Notes: generated from the letters alone by a model not told the origin. 16,771 bases of DNA from Pirellulaceae bacterium (GCA_020846515.1 JADLDX010000621.1:1-16771), one strand, 5' to 3'; shown: positions 5,939 through 14,512, counted from the first letter of the stretch. Numbers and translations are program-made.

Positions 5939-6170
5939 AATTCAGTAGCAACAAATTCGATTATGCAACTCGCGCAAGTATTTTTCAACGACTCGTGGAA
6001 CCCGAAGAATATGCGATTTCTTGGGATGCCCCTGTCTGAACTTCCCGAAGCGGAACTTGCGCCTTAGGGAAGTTGTAGAGCTTTTACGTAAAGAGACGAG
6101 TGAATATAGGTATCCCAACACCGCCTTTGTGATGCCCAACCTTCGTGTATTTCGTATGCTTTTTGGTTAA
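5932..6170 (+). pseudogene. Decayed coding remnant, family unknown
   Basis: Two open pieces in different frames look protein-like on the plus strand. The first (5932-6043) ends with RLVEPEEYAISWDAPV before TGA. The second (about 6051-6170) reads RLREVVELLRKETSE, then YRYPNTAFVMPNLRVFRML and TAA at 6168-6170. The second shares 12 of 15 residues with a piece at 5075-5119 while differing at most third codon positions, which implies that both descend from a real protein. A frame shift separates the two pieces. I do not recognise the family. The opposite-strand frame at 5942-6139 has no support. Confidence 0.35.
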
Positions 6171-6224
6171 TTATTAATAGCTGGTTGTCGAGTGGTTCGT
6201 GGTTGCTAACTGTGTGATTGTTAC

Positions 6225-6992
6225 TTAGCTGATGCTATCTACCGTCACGTTCAAGATGCGGCTTGAGAGAGGGTGCGAGCGACTCTTGGTGTCCTCGTTT
6301 AATTGAACTTGCATCCGCTCCTGGAATTGAGCGTCCTCCGTGGCGGACCACATGATCAGAAAGTCGCGATTGGGTATGCCGGCGCAGAACGGTGAGCCGA
6401 GTCGTTCGGTGATGAATTGTCGCAAACTGGGGAGCAACAAGCGCGCGGCGGCGTATCCGTCGGTAGTATCCAGCGCCACGATGGCCGGCGGTCCCGGATA
6501 GTAAGAGACCCCCAAATTTTGAGAGGCTGCAGTGAGATTCTCACAAGCCGCTTCGTACAAGTCGATCAGCCCAACTTGCCAACGTTCGACATCTTCGGTT
6601 CGCACGTAAGCATATCCATGCTCTGCATCCACCACGATGCTGATCAGCACTTCATCCAAGAAGGGAAAGGTCACGCTGACGCCTACGCGCGCGAAGTTGG
6701 CGGGCATCAATTGCAAGCGGACCCTCGTCCGCGCTTCATCCCAGGTCGCTGGCAGCGAAGCCAGTTCGGTATCGGTCAGCTTTACGATCCGCGAAAAGTG
6801 TTCGACAATCGTCTGCCGAACCATCGCCGGTTCCGTGTGCATCAATGCCGCATCGGCGTGTAGATTGTGCAGGCCAATCTCCGAATCCTTCCAGCGAATC
6901 GCGTCAGCCCGCTCGCCCGGCAAAAAGGGCTCGTCGGGAAAAGCCTCGCCGAGCACCGACAGCACGAAATCTCGAAAACTTTCCGCGTCCAT
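6225..6992 (-). CDS. DUF1444-like (YtpQ-type) protein
   Basis: The 255-residue cytoplasmic protein resembles the DUF1444/YtpQ family. It has an N-terminal helix, a strand-rich centre with MPANFARVGVSVTFPFLDEV (residues 96-115), ISIVVDAEHGYAYVRTEDVE (118-137) and the helix LYEAACENL. A second half follows with DGYAAARLLLPSLRQFI (178-194) and a hydrophobic FLIMWSA strand (211-217). The VVD-x-GY-x-Y-x-x-x-E-D-x-E-R-W pattern is the main evidence. The biochemical role of the family is not known to me. It starts at ATG 6992 with GAGGA about nine bases upstream. It is transcribed alone, divergent from the cytochrome-like gene and tail-on to the decayed stretch to its left. Confidence 0.65.
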   Translation of the reverse strand: MDAESFRDFVLSVLGEAFPDEPFLPGERADAIRWKDSEIGLHNLHADAALMHTEPAMVRQTIVEHFSRIVKLTDTELASLPATWDEARTRVRLQLMPANFARVGVSVTFPFLDEVLISIVVDAEHGYAYVRTEDVERWQVGLIDLYEAACENLTAASQNLGVSYYPGPPAIVALDTTDGYAAARLLLPSLRQFITERLGSPFCAGIPNRDFLIMWSATEDAQFQERMQVQLNEDTKSRSHPLSSRILNVTVDSIS

Positions 6993-7123
6993 AGTGATAT
7001 TTCCTCAGCTCCAGTCGTTATTCTACTACTATACCACACCTCTAGACGTGGCTGGACGCAGCTGCACGATCGGAGGACTCGGTGACCCACCTTACCCCAG
7101 TGGCTTGGGCGTTGTTTGACCAT

Positions 7124-7165
7124 GATGCCCGTATTGCGATGCCCGTATTGCGATGCCCGTATTGC
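7124..7165. repeat. Three perfect tandem copies of a 14-bp unit
   Basis: GATGCCCGTATTGC occurs three times in a row (7124-7137, 7138-7151, 7152-7165). Because 14 is not a multiple of three, each copy reads in a different frame (MPVL, CPYC, DARIA in the open frame from TTG 7116). It lies just upstream of the likely start of the DUF1549/DUF1553 gene, in its 5' leader or N-terminal extension. Confidence 0.9.
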
Positions 7166-7202
7166 CCGTGACGCTCCAGTGATACCCACGACGATGACAC
7201 TT

Positions 7203-9851
7203 ATGAATAACTTCGTTGACAGGCTCGGTAGGCTCAATAGGCTGACGCGCGGCGCAGCGCTCCTAGTCATGACCCTATTCATGACCCTGTTCCCCAACCT
7301 GATTCGTGCCGACGACCCGGCTCGCGCCAAACCATCCGCTGGCACCGATAACCTGGTCAATTTCAATCGCGATATTCGGCCGTTGCTGTCTGAAAACTGC
7401 TTTACATGTCATGGTCCTGATGCGGCCAAGCGTCAAGCCGGATTGCGACTGGATGATCGAGCCGCTGCGCTGGCACCGTCGGACTCGACCAAGCCGGCCA
7501 TCGTGCCGGGTGACGCGTCCAAGAGTGAACTGGTCGCGCGCATTCACAGCACAGATGATACCCTGCGCATGCCGCCCCCGGATTCGGGCAAGCAGTTGAC
7601 GGCCGAACAAATCCAATTGCTCACGCGCTGGGTTGAACAAGACGCCCCGTATGCCGGCCATTGGTCCTTCACTCCACCCGTGCGTGCCAGCGTGCCCGAC
7701 GATCATGTCTCGACCAAGGGGGCTGCACCATCGAACAATCCCATCGATCGCTTCATTCGAGCTCGACTGGCCAGCGAACAACTGGAACCAGCCCCACCAG
7801 CGGACAAGGTCACGCAACTGCGTCGAGTAACACTTGACTTGACCGGCTTGCCACCAACACCGGCGGAGGTCGATCGCTTTCTCGCCGACGAATCCCCCGA
7901 AGCCTATGAGAAGGTCGTCGATCGCTTGCTGGCTTCGCCGCGTTACGGCGAACGCATGGCCATCACCTGGCTCGACTACGCGCGGTATGCCGACAGCAAT
8001 GGTTATCAAAGCGATGGCAGCCGCGATATCTGGGCCTGGCGCGAATGGGTCATCAACGCGTACAACCGCAACTTGCCGTTTGATCAATTCACGATTGAGC
8101 AATTGGCCGGCGACATGTTGCCCAACGCGACACCCGAACAGATCGTGGCCACTGGTTTCAATCGCAATCACCGGCTCAACGGCGAAGGTGGTCGCATCGA
8201 AGCTGAGTGGTTTGTAGAAACTGTCATCGATCGCGTGGAGACCACTGGTTTAACCTGGCTGGGATTAACATTGAATTGTTGTCGATGCCATGATCATAAA
8301 TACGACCCCATTTCACAGAAAGAGTTTTACAGTCTGTTTGCCTTCTTCAATTCAGTGGAGGAATCGGGCGTGCTGGCGCCGGTGGGCAAAAATGGGGAAA
8401 ACACGCCGCCGCTGATGACCATCGCTTCAGCAGAACAAAAGGCCGAACAGGCTCGATTGGACAAAGCGGTCGCCGAGCGCGAAGTCCGTTGGGCCAAAGT
8501 TGAAAAAGAAGCCTCGCGCTGGCTGGCCGATTGGGAAGCCCAGTTCGCCTCTGCTGAAAAGCAATCTACTAATCAGTGGACGCCATTACAGCCGCAATCG
8601 GTTGTCTCCAAAGGCGGCGCGACCTTCACCAAACAAGACGACGGCAGTTACCTGGCCAGCGGCGCCAATCCGGCCAACGACCGTTACACCGTCAAAGCTC
8701 CGCTCGCGGCCAGGCAGTTCTCCGGTTTGATGCTGGAAGTCCTTCCCGATGCCTCGTTGCCCAATCAAAGTCTGGGCCGTGGTTCCAATGGTAACTTTGT
8801 GTTGACGGATATCAGTGTTCGATTGTTGCGACCTGGGAAGGGTCGCCCGGTGCCTGTCAAATTCGTGAGAGCCGTCGCCGATTATGAGCAATCCGGTTAC
8901 GGTGCGTCCGCTATTTTGGCCAACAAACCCAAGCGCAACACCGCCAACAATCGACTGGGCTGGGCCGTCGATGGCAACGCGGCTGATAAACGCATCGCGC
9001 GTCGTTTGCTCCTGGCCGCCGACGCCGTCATGGAGATTGACGAAGGGTCGGAGATCGAAGTAGTGCTGGCTCATAGCTCGCAGTTTGGAGATCACAACGT
9101 CGGTCGATTTCGCCTGTCGGTTGCATCCGCGCCACCTCCGGGCCTGACGCTGACCGACGACGGCATACCTGGCGATGTGCGCAGCATTTTGAAAACGCCC
9201 CAGGACCAACGTGGCCAGCCACAGATCGCGCGGCTGGTCGAATTCGTGCGTTCGTCAGTGCCTGGTCCAGCGGCCGACGCCTACGGCAAACTCGAAGCGG
9301 CCAAAAAGGCGCTCAAGGATTTTCGTGACGATCTGCCGACCACCATGGTGATGCGCGAAGCCAAACCGCGCGAAGCCTTTGTACTACTGCGCGGTCAATA
9401 CGATGCGCCGGGTGATAAAGTCGAGCGCGGCTTACCATCTGTGTTACCACCTTTGCCCAAGGAAGCTTCCCTCGATCGACTGGGCCTGGCGCGCTGGATC
9501 GTGGATCCCAGTCATCCGCTTACAGCGCGCGTGTGGGTCAATCGCGAATGGGAACGCTTCTTTGGTTTGGGGCTGGTGCGCACCACTGAAAACCTGGGGT
9601 CACAAGCCGAGTACCCCAGCCATCCCGAGCTATTGGACTGGTTGGCCTGCGAGTTCATGGAGCCCACGCTACCATCGTCCGGCCAGACGCAGCGCTGGGA
9701 CATGAAAGCGCTTCAGAAATTGATGGTCATGAGCCAGACCTATCGACAGGCTTCGCGGGCGACTACGGAGTTGCTGGAGCGCGACCCCGAGAATCGACTG
9801 CTGGCGCGCGGGCCACGCTTCCGTCTGACCGGCGAATTGATTCGCGACTAA
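7203..9851 (+). CDS. PSCyt1-DUF1549-DUF1553 secreted cytochrome-like protein, truncated by in-frame TAA
   Basis: The product shows the standard planctomycete order. A signal peptide (from MNNFVDRLG to NLIRA) is followed by a PSCyt1 domain with haem motif CFTCH (7398-7412) and a MPPP ligand loop. DUF1549 follows, from NPIDRFIRARL through SPRYGERMAITWLDYARYAD to a second CxxCH (CCRCH, 8277-8291). Then comes a beta-rich insert (about 8580-9130, including LPNQSLGRGSNGNFVL) and DUF1553 (LARWIVDPSHPLTARVWVNR, FRLTGELIRD). These proteins are exported and are common in planctomycete polysaccharide-degradation loci; their reaction is not established. ATG 7203 is preferred because it directly begins the signal peptide; ATG 7191 or 7122 are possible, none with a good ribosome binding site. 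The frame ends at TAA 9849-9851, where relatives continue as IRDQAL. Confidence 0.85.
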   Translation: MNNFVDRLGRLNRLTRGAALLVMTLFMTLFPNLIRADDPARAKPSAGTDNLVNFNRDIRPLLSENCFTCHGPDAAKRQAGLRLDDRAAALAPSDSTKPAIVPGDASKSELVARIHSTDDTLRMPPPDSGKQLTAEQIQLLTRWVEQDAPYAGHWSFTPPVRASVPDDHVSTKGAAPSNNPIDRFIRARLASEQLEPAPPADKVTQLRRVTLDLTGLPPTPAEVDRFLADESPEAYEKVVDRLLASPRYGERMAITWLDYARYADSNGYQSDGSRDIWAWREWVINAYNRNLPFDQFTIEQLAGDMLPNATPEQIVATGFNRNHRLNGEGGRIEAEWFVETVIDRVETTGLTWLGLTLNCCRCHDHKYDPISQKEFYSLFAFFNSVEESGVLAPVGKNGENTPPLMTIASAEQKAEQARLDKAVAEREVRWAKVEKEASRWLADWEAQFASAEKQSTNQWTPLQPQSVVSKGGATFTKQDDGSYLASGANPANDRYTVKAPLAARQFSGLMLEVLPDASLPNQSLGRGSNGNFVLTDISVRLLRPGKGRPVPVKFVRAVADYEQSGYGASAILANKPKRNTANNRLGWAVDGNAADKRIARRLLLAADAVMEIDEGSEIEVVLAHSSQFGDHNVGRFRLSVASAPPPGLTLTDDGIPGDVRSILKTPQDQRGQPQIARLVEFVRSSVPGPAADAYGKLEAAKKALKDFRDDLPTTMVMREAKPREAFVLLRGQYDAPGDKVERGLPSVLPPLPKEASLDRLGLARWIVDPSHPLTARVWVNREWERFFGLGLVRTTENLGSQAEYPSHPELLDWLACEFMEPTLPSSGQTQRWDMKALQKLMVMSQTYRQASRATTELLERDPENRLLARGPRFRLTGELIRD

Positions 9852-10496
9852 GCGCTATTCACTAGTGGCTTGTTGGTTGAAAAAATTGGTGGACCTAGTG
9901 TGCGACCTTATATGCCTGCGGGCGTGTGGGATGAAACCAGCAAGTATGGCAACCTCCGCAACTATCAAGTTGATCAAGGTGCAGGACAATATCGCCGCAC
10001 GCTCTATACCATTTGGAAACGCACCGCCGCGCCGCCGACGATGTTGTTGTTCGATGCGCCCAACCGCGAGATCTGTACCGTCAAACGCTCGCGGACCAAC
10101 ACGCCGCTCCAGGCGCTGTCGCTTCTGAACGAGGTGACCTTTGTAGAAGCTGCCAAGAACTTGGCGCGACGCATGCTGCTGGAAGGCGGCAGCGATGACG
10201 CAGCGCGGATCCGATATGGATTTCGATTGGCTGTGTCCCGCCAGCCGCGTCCGCAGGAAATGTCGGTCTTGCTGGATGGCCTGGCAGCCGATCGTCGCCA
10301 GTTCCAGCTCGATGTTCCATCGGCGGAGAAGTTGGTAGGCAAGTCCGTAGGCAACGCTGAACAAAATCCTGCCGTCGCTCCCGGTTCGCCCACTGGTGAT
10401 TCCCCCACATCCACACTCCCAAGCGTCGATTGGGCCGCTTATACGCTCGCGGCTAATATTTTGCTGAACTTGGATGAATTCGTGACACGCGAGTAG
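9852..10496 (+). pseudogene. DUF1553 C-terminal portion beyond the premature TAA
   Basis: The frame of the preceding gene continues without shift after TAA 9849-9851 for 214 codons to TAG 10494-10496. It holds the conserved DUF1553 end: SGLLVEKIGGPSVRPYMPAG, YRRTLYTIWKRTAAPPTMLLFDAPNRE (in two parts), the signature CTVKRSRTNTPLQALSLLN, and the final LAANILLNLDEFVTRE. A Pro/Ser/Thr-rich linker precedes the last helix. Restoring one C at 9849 (CAA, Gln) would give an intact protein of 1,097 residues, a normal family length. The segment has no decay other than this stop. That suggests a recent mutation, a sequencing error or readthrough, rather than an independent gene. A start at TTG 9870 would have no signal peptide and no ribosome binding site. 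Confidence 0.85.
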
Positions 10497-10593
10497 ATTG
10501 TCGCTACACTTGTAGAGAACCAAGGCCAGTGAATTCCCGAGTCGACCTGTAGAGTTCCGATCCTTGAGTGGACTTCGGACGAAGGAGTGGGTG

Positions 10594-10679
10594 GTGCCCT
10601 ACAGCGGGCACTGCGTGCGTACGCTACGCTATTAGAACGACTCAGGCGGCAGGCCAGGTGGTTGCCGCCGGTTCGAACC
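10594..10679 (+). other. Cluster of three perfect dyads in the leader of the oxidoreductase gene
   Basis: Within 86 bases there are three perfect dyads. The first is GTGCCC-TACAGC-GGGCAC (10594-10611). The second is a 7-bp stem GGCGGCA/TGCCGCC with an 11-base loop (10645-10669). The third is the 10-bp palindrome GGTTCGAACC (10670-10679). No T-run follows, so these are not simple terminators. They lie 46-131 bases before ATG 10725 and could be a structured 5' leader or operator sites. Confidence 0.5.
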
Positions 10680-10724
10680 TACCTTCTTTCAAACCACTCC
10701 TGATTCTAAAAAGGACCCACCAGC

Positions 10725-12206
10725 ATGTCTGCTCTGTCGCGCCGCAGTTTCTTACGCACATCAGCCATAGGTACATCTGCCCTAGCCGGCTCGTCATTGA
10801 TCTTGACGGGCACCCGCGCATCGGGGCAAGTTAAAGGCGCCAATGATCGCTTGCGCATTGCAGTGGCTGGCGTCAATGGACGTGGGCAGAGTCACATGGA
10901 CGGATGGCTGTCGCAAGAGAACGTCGAGATCGCTTATCTGATCGATCCGGATTCCAAAGTACTCGCCTCATCGATGAAGAAGATGCAGGAGAAATCCGGC
11001 GGTCGCTTTACCACGCAGGGAGTCTCCGACGTGCGGAAAGCGCTCGAAGACAAATCGCTCGATGCGATCTCGATTGCCACGCCCAATCACTGGCATTCCC
11101 TGATGACGATCTGGGCAGCGCAGGCGGGTAAGCATGTGTACGTTGAGAAGCCGATGAGTCACGATGTTTTGGAGGGTCGCATTGCGGTTGCGGCCCAAGA
11201 AAAGTACGGCGTTGTGATTCAACACGGAACTCAAAGTCGCAGCAACGCCAAGATAGCTGGCCTGCACGAAGCCATTCGCGCGGGCAAGTTTGGCAAGTTA
11301 AAAATTGCCTATGGCTACTGCTGCAAAGAGCGCGGCAGTATCGGAATGAAGCCTTTTTCCGACCCGCCTGCGAACCTGGATTGGAAGATGTGGCGTGGCC
11401 CAGCCGTGGTCGACAAGTTCCATGCTAACTACGTGCACTATAACTGGCACTGGTTCTGGAACACCGGCAATGGTGACCTGAACAATCAAGGCACGCATCA
11501 ACTGGATATCGCCCGTTGGGCACTGAACAGCGATGCGACGCATCCGACGCGCGTGATGGCCATCGGCGGCCGCTTTCAATGGGCAGACCAAGGCGAGACG
11601 CCCAACACGATGATGGCAGTGGCCGAATATCCCAATGGACAGTACGTGTTCTTCAACGTACGCAATGTCAATTACAAAGGCTACCAACGTCAAGTTGAGA
11701 ACGAATACTACTTTGAAGATGGCGGCAAGATTATTCGAGATCGCTACTATGCCCCAGGTGTGTCCGTCGCTAAAAATGCCGGCGAACCGGTCAACGTGGA
11801 ACCGGGCAAGGTAACCCCCGGCGGTAATTGGACGGCCTTCATTACGGCCTGCCGTGAACGCAAGCCTGAGATGGCCAACGGCACGGCCATAGATGCCCAT
11901 TACGGTTGTGTGCTCGGACACTTAATGAACAACTCCTATCGCTTGGGCACGACCGTACCGTTTGATGCCTCGGCCGGTAAGTTCGGTGACAATCGCGAAG
12001 CGGCCGAGCACTTTGGCAAGCTGCATGACATCATGAGCAAGGGTGTGGGCGTGCCGAAAGAGGGCAACCAATACGTGGTTGGTCCTTGGCTGACTTTTGA
12101 TCCTAAGACCGAACGGCACACGGGCGAGCATGCCGAAGCGGCCAACAAGTTACTCAAAGATCCGAACAACCCAGGTTTTGAAATTCCGAGCATGGAACGG
12201 GTTTAA
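10725..12206 (+). CDS. Tat-exported Gfo/Idh/MocA-family oxidoreductase
   Basis: The 493-residue protein begins with a twin-arginine signal (SRRSFLR, residues 5-11, hydrophobic stretch, cleavage near RASG), so it should be folded with its cofactor and exported to the periplasm. A Rossmann domain follows: RIAVAGVNGRG (44-54), the ATPNHWH loop (118-124) and the family hallmark EKP (141-143). The C-terminal alpha/beta domain holds GTHQLDIARW (256-265), the likely catalytic His region. Relatives oxidise or reduce sugars and related compounds with NAD(P), or act as glycosidases; the substrate is not readable here. An AAGGA lies about 10 bases before the ATG. It follows the DUF1553 gene on the same strand after a structured 228-base gap. 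Confidence 0.92.
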   Translation: MSALSRRSFLRTSAIGTSALAGSSLILTGTRASGQVKGANDRLRIAVAGVNGRGQSHMDGWLSQENVEIAYLIDPDSKVLASSMKKMQEKSGGRFTTQGVSDVRKALEDKSLDAISIATPNHWHSLMTIWAAQAGKHVYVEKPMSHDVLEGRIAVAAQEKYGVVIQHGTQSRSNAKIAGLHEAIRAGKFGKLKIAYGYCCKERGSIGMKPFSDPPANLDWKMWRGPAVVDKFHANYVHYNWHWFWNTGNGDLNNQGTHQLDIARWALNSDATHPTRVMAIGGRFQWADQGETPNTMMAVAEYPNGQYVFFNVRNVNYKGYQRQVENEYYFEDGGKIIRDRYYAPGVSVAKNAGEPVNVEPGKVTPGGNWTAFITACRERKPEMANGTAIDAHYGCVLGHLMNNSYRLGTTVPFDASAGKFGDNREAAEHFGKLHDIMSKGVGVPKEGNQYVVGPWLTFDPKTERHTGEHAEAANKLLKDPNNPGFEIPSMERV

Positions 12207-12231
12207 ACGCAATATCGTTCGATTTTTGACC

Positions 12232-12357
12232 AACTGGTAGCGGAATCGGCGCAAGCCGTCCGGTTCCGATTGTGTGTTCTCGGTGAGCCACCGGGCAGCT
12301 TGCGCTGCTCCGCTTCCATTTGAGCAACCGGACGGCTTGCGCCGTTCCGCTTCCATT
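12232..12357. repeat. Three REP-like palindromic elements (one inverted, two in tandem)
   Basis: Two 36-base copies in tandem (12285-12320 and 12322-12357) share 31 of 36 positions; a third copy (12232-12271) is inverted relative to them. Each has CGG, a 5-bp stem, a TTGC loop, the returning stem, a bulged T and CCG, then CTTCCATT. The stems are GCAGC/GCTGC in the second element and ACGGC/GCCGT in the third. Four of the five differences are thus two compensated base pairs. The cluster fills the gap between the oxidoreductase stop and the SHD1 gene start at 12377. Two further copies lie at 2829-2898. Confidence 0.85.
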
Positions 12358-12376
12358 AAAACAATAGCCCCTGAAC

Positions 12377-14512
12377 ATGATTAAGCATCAGCTCAGTACC
12401 TTTGGCATGATCTGTGTATCACTACTGTTTTTCGCCGCCATTTCTCCGGCCCTGATGGCCGCGGAGAAATACACGATAGGCGAAGAGGTTGAGGTTCACT
12501 TCCTCGGTGGCTGGATACCGGCGACGGTCCGCGACTTCAACAAGAAGGGCGAAGTGCTGGGTGAGTTTGAATTTGCCAACAACATCAAGCAGCAGGTCTT
12601 CGCGCCGGATCAAGTGCGTCACCTGTACGAAGCGGGTGCGATCACGCGCAGTCGCACTTGGAGCGATGCTACCGGTAAGTTCAATGTCAAAGCGGCTCTG
12701 CTGAAGATAAGTGGCGGCAAGGTCCAACTGCGCACCTCGGAATCCAAGGAAGTCTTGATTCCGATAGACAAACTAAGTTCAAAAGACCAGGCATTCATCA
12801 AACAATTTCAGGCCAAGGCGGGTTTAGTAGCCATACCGGTGCCGCAATTGCCCTCGGTCATCGAATTCACATCAGCCGGCGCCAAGTCGATCCCGGGTAG
12901 CGGTCGACGTTGGGACGCACGGGAAGATGCGGCCACGGGTAAGGTGTCGCTCAACCTGGAAGCAGATCCCATTCGTAAAGGCCTCGAACTCAAGCAGGCC
13001 GGCGTCGGTTTTCCATCGCAAGGCCACCATGAACGGCTCAGCTCGCTGATCCCCTTGGGAGGTCCTGACAACTGGGTCTTGGCCTCGATCGGTGAAAACG
13101 AACGCGAACCAACCAGGTTAATGTGGGTTGCGCTGAACAAGCAATCGATAAAGCGCATACAGATGCTGCCCGCTGGCGAGATGCTCATGGACTATCAAGC
13201 CCACTCGCGCCAAATGCTGACTTATAGCAAACGCAAAATCAGTGAAGAGGCCAAAGACCTGCAGCCAGTATTGACCATCTGGCAAGCCGAACCTGCCAGC
13301 GAAGAACCGAAGGCCATCGTGTCATGGAATGCGCGCGTGCCGGACGATACCAGTTGGCACAACTCGGTACCGTGGGTGCGATTTGCCACTGGGTCGCTGG
13401 TCGTGCAACGCACCGAAACGCATCGCATCCTGGCTTGGGACACGCAAGCTCGCAGTCTGAGTTGGCAAACGACTCAAGAGTCTTTCTTTGCACCTGAGCC
13501 GCGACTGTCAGCCGGAAACAAATACTTATTCTTACCCGAAGAGGGTGGCCTGCGCATTCTTGATTCTGCGACAGGTACAGTGGCCGGCCAGGTACCCATG
13601 GATGGCTGCGCAGGTGTTGCGGTCCATGACGGTGGACATCAAATCGGTGCGATCAGTCGCGATCGCATCTATGTGATCGATATTACGGGCAGCCAGCCAA
13701 CTCGCACAGTGGCAGCCAACTCGGTGAGTTCACCCTTTGGCATCAAGTGTCACTGGGTGGGCGATGAGTTGCTGGCCTTCGAGAGCGCCGGCAGCGATAT
13801 GGTGTTGTACAGCCTGGACTTGGAACTGCCGATTTGGACTTTTAAATTTGATCACAACGCCTACATGGGTACGACCGGCAATGGAGCCCGCAAACGGAGC
13901 ATCATCAATGACCATCTAATCTACGCGGCTTCGTTTAGCGTTAGTGGCAATACCGGCTTGGCCGTCGGCGCGGTGAGTTTGCCAGGTGCAAAAGCAACCG
14001 CGGCCATTGGCAGCGCGAAGCGCGACGACTTTATGATCATCAAGGCCGGCACTAAGTTTCGCGTGGACGTAGCCGCTATTGACCATGCCAGTGAGATCCG
14101 GCAAGCCTTGCTGAAAGAGATCAGCGCCAATGGCTGGATCCACGATCAGACGGCTGCCAACGTTATCAAAGCCGATTACGGGCGAGGTGAACCGCGCGAG
14201 ATCCGCTATGAACTGCAATCGATACGCACGGGATCTACCGAAATTCAATCGGCTTCCATTACACCGTTCGTCGCCAAAGTACAGATCCTGGTTGGCAAAG
14301 ATGAAGCCTGGTCAACGCTGTCCAGTTCCGGCCCGCCACCCATTGTATCGATGCGCGAGGGCGAATCATTGCAGAGCGAAATCGATCGCAGCAACAGACC
14401 GGTCTGGAGTTTTTATCAGTCGTTAGACATCCCCGCGGAAATCATCGATCCCAAGAAACGGGGCGGAGTTGGCCATACTGCCGTCACCAATAAAGGACTG
14501 GTCGACGGTTAG
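12377..14512 (+). CDS. Secreted SHD1 (SLA1 homology domain) protein with propeller-like C-terminus
   Basis: The 711-residue protein has a Sec signal peptide (hydrophobic stretch about 9-27, cleavage near LMAA) and a Tudor/agenet-like barrel at 33-85 ([20 protein letters not shown]). An SHD1 domain at about 92-143 follows ([18 protein letters not shown], then [20 protein letters not shown], ending KLSSKDQAF). The remainder, about 200-550, has repeated strands of WD/quinoprotein-propeller character, including [23 protein letters not shown] and [24 protein letters not shown]1 was named from yeast Sla1 and is frequent in exported planctomycete proteins, where it is presumably a peptide-binding module. 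No catalytic motif is seen. The start at ATG 12377 lacks a clear ribosome binding site, and the palindromic repeat ends 19 bases before it. The stop codon overlaps the convergent cyclophilin stop. Confidence 0.82.
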   Translation: MIKHQLSTFGMICVSLLFFAAISPALMAAEKYTIGEEVEVHFLGGWIPATVRDFNKKGEVLGEFEFANNIKQQVFAPDQVRHLYEAGAITRSRTWSDATGKFNVKAALLKISGGKVQLRTSESKEVLIPIDKLSSKDQAFIKQFQAKAGLVAIPVPQLPSVIEFTSAGAKSIPGSGRRWDAREDAATGKVSLNLEADPIRKGLELKQAGVGFPSQGHHERLSSLIPLGGPDNWVLASIGENEREPTRLMWVALNKQSIKRIQMLPAGEMLMDYQAHSRQMLTYSKRKISEEAKDLQPVLTIWQAEPASEEPKAIVSWNARVPDDTSWHNSVPWVRFATGSLVVQRTETHRILAWDTQARSLSWQTTQESFFAPEPRLSAGNKYLFLPEEGGLRILDSATGTVAGQVPMDGCAGVAVHDGGHQIGAISRDRIYVIDITGSQPTRTVAANSVSSPFGIKCHWVGDELLAFESAGSDMVLYSLDLELPIWTFKFDHNAYMGTTGNGARKRSIINDHLIYAASFSVSGNTGLAVGAVSLPGAKATAAIGSAKRDDFMIIKAGTKFRVDVAAIDHASEIRQALLKEISANGWIHDQTAANVIKADYGRGEPREIRYELQSIRTGSTEIQSASITPFVAKVQILVGKDEAWSTLSSSGPPPIVSMREGESLQSEIDRSNRPVWSFYQSLDIPAEIIDPKKRGGVGHTAVTNKGLVDG

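Noticed and set aside
5942..6139. 65-codon minus-strand frame right of the antitoxin
   Set aside because: No family resemblance and no ribosome binding site; the plus strand here carries better protein-like remnants.
7116..7202. CPYC motif upstream of the cytochrome signal peptide as a redox or zinc motif
   Set aside because: It is produced by the 14-bp tandem repeat read in shifting frames and lies before the likely start, so it is probably not translated.
7275..8171. 298-codon open frame on the minus strand
   Set aside because: It is wholly antisense to the conserved cytochrome/DUF1549 gene, has no recognisable domain, and arises from codon bias in the real gene.
569..10496. Stop-codon reassignment (TAG to Glu/Pyl, TAA to Gln)
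   Set aside because: TAG, TAA and TGA all end intact genes in this window, the two stops replace different amino acids, and pyrrolysine does not replace a metal-ligand Glu. Mutation or sequencing error is simpler.
10600..10690. Possible tRNA (GGTTCGAAC resembles a T-loop)
   Set aside because: No acceptor stem, anticodon arm or D arm could be fitted around it; it is better described as a palindrome.
11298..11921. 207-codon minus-strand frame
   Set aside because: It is a shadow of the Gfo/Idh/MocA gene with no domain or start context.
12232..12357. CRISPR array
   Set aside because: The copies touch each other or are inverted, with no regular unique spacers; they are palindromic intergenic elements.
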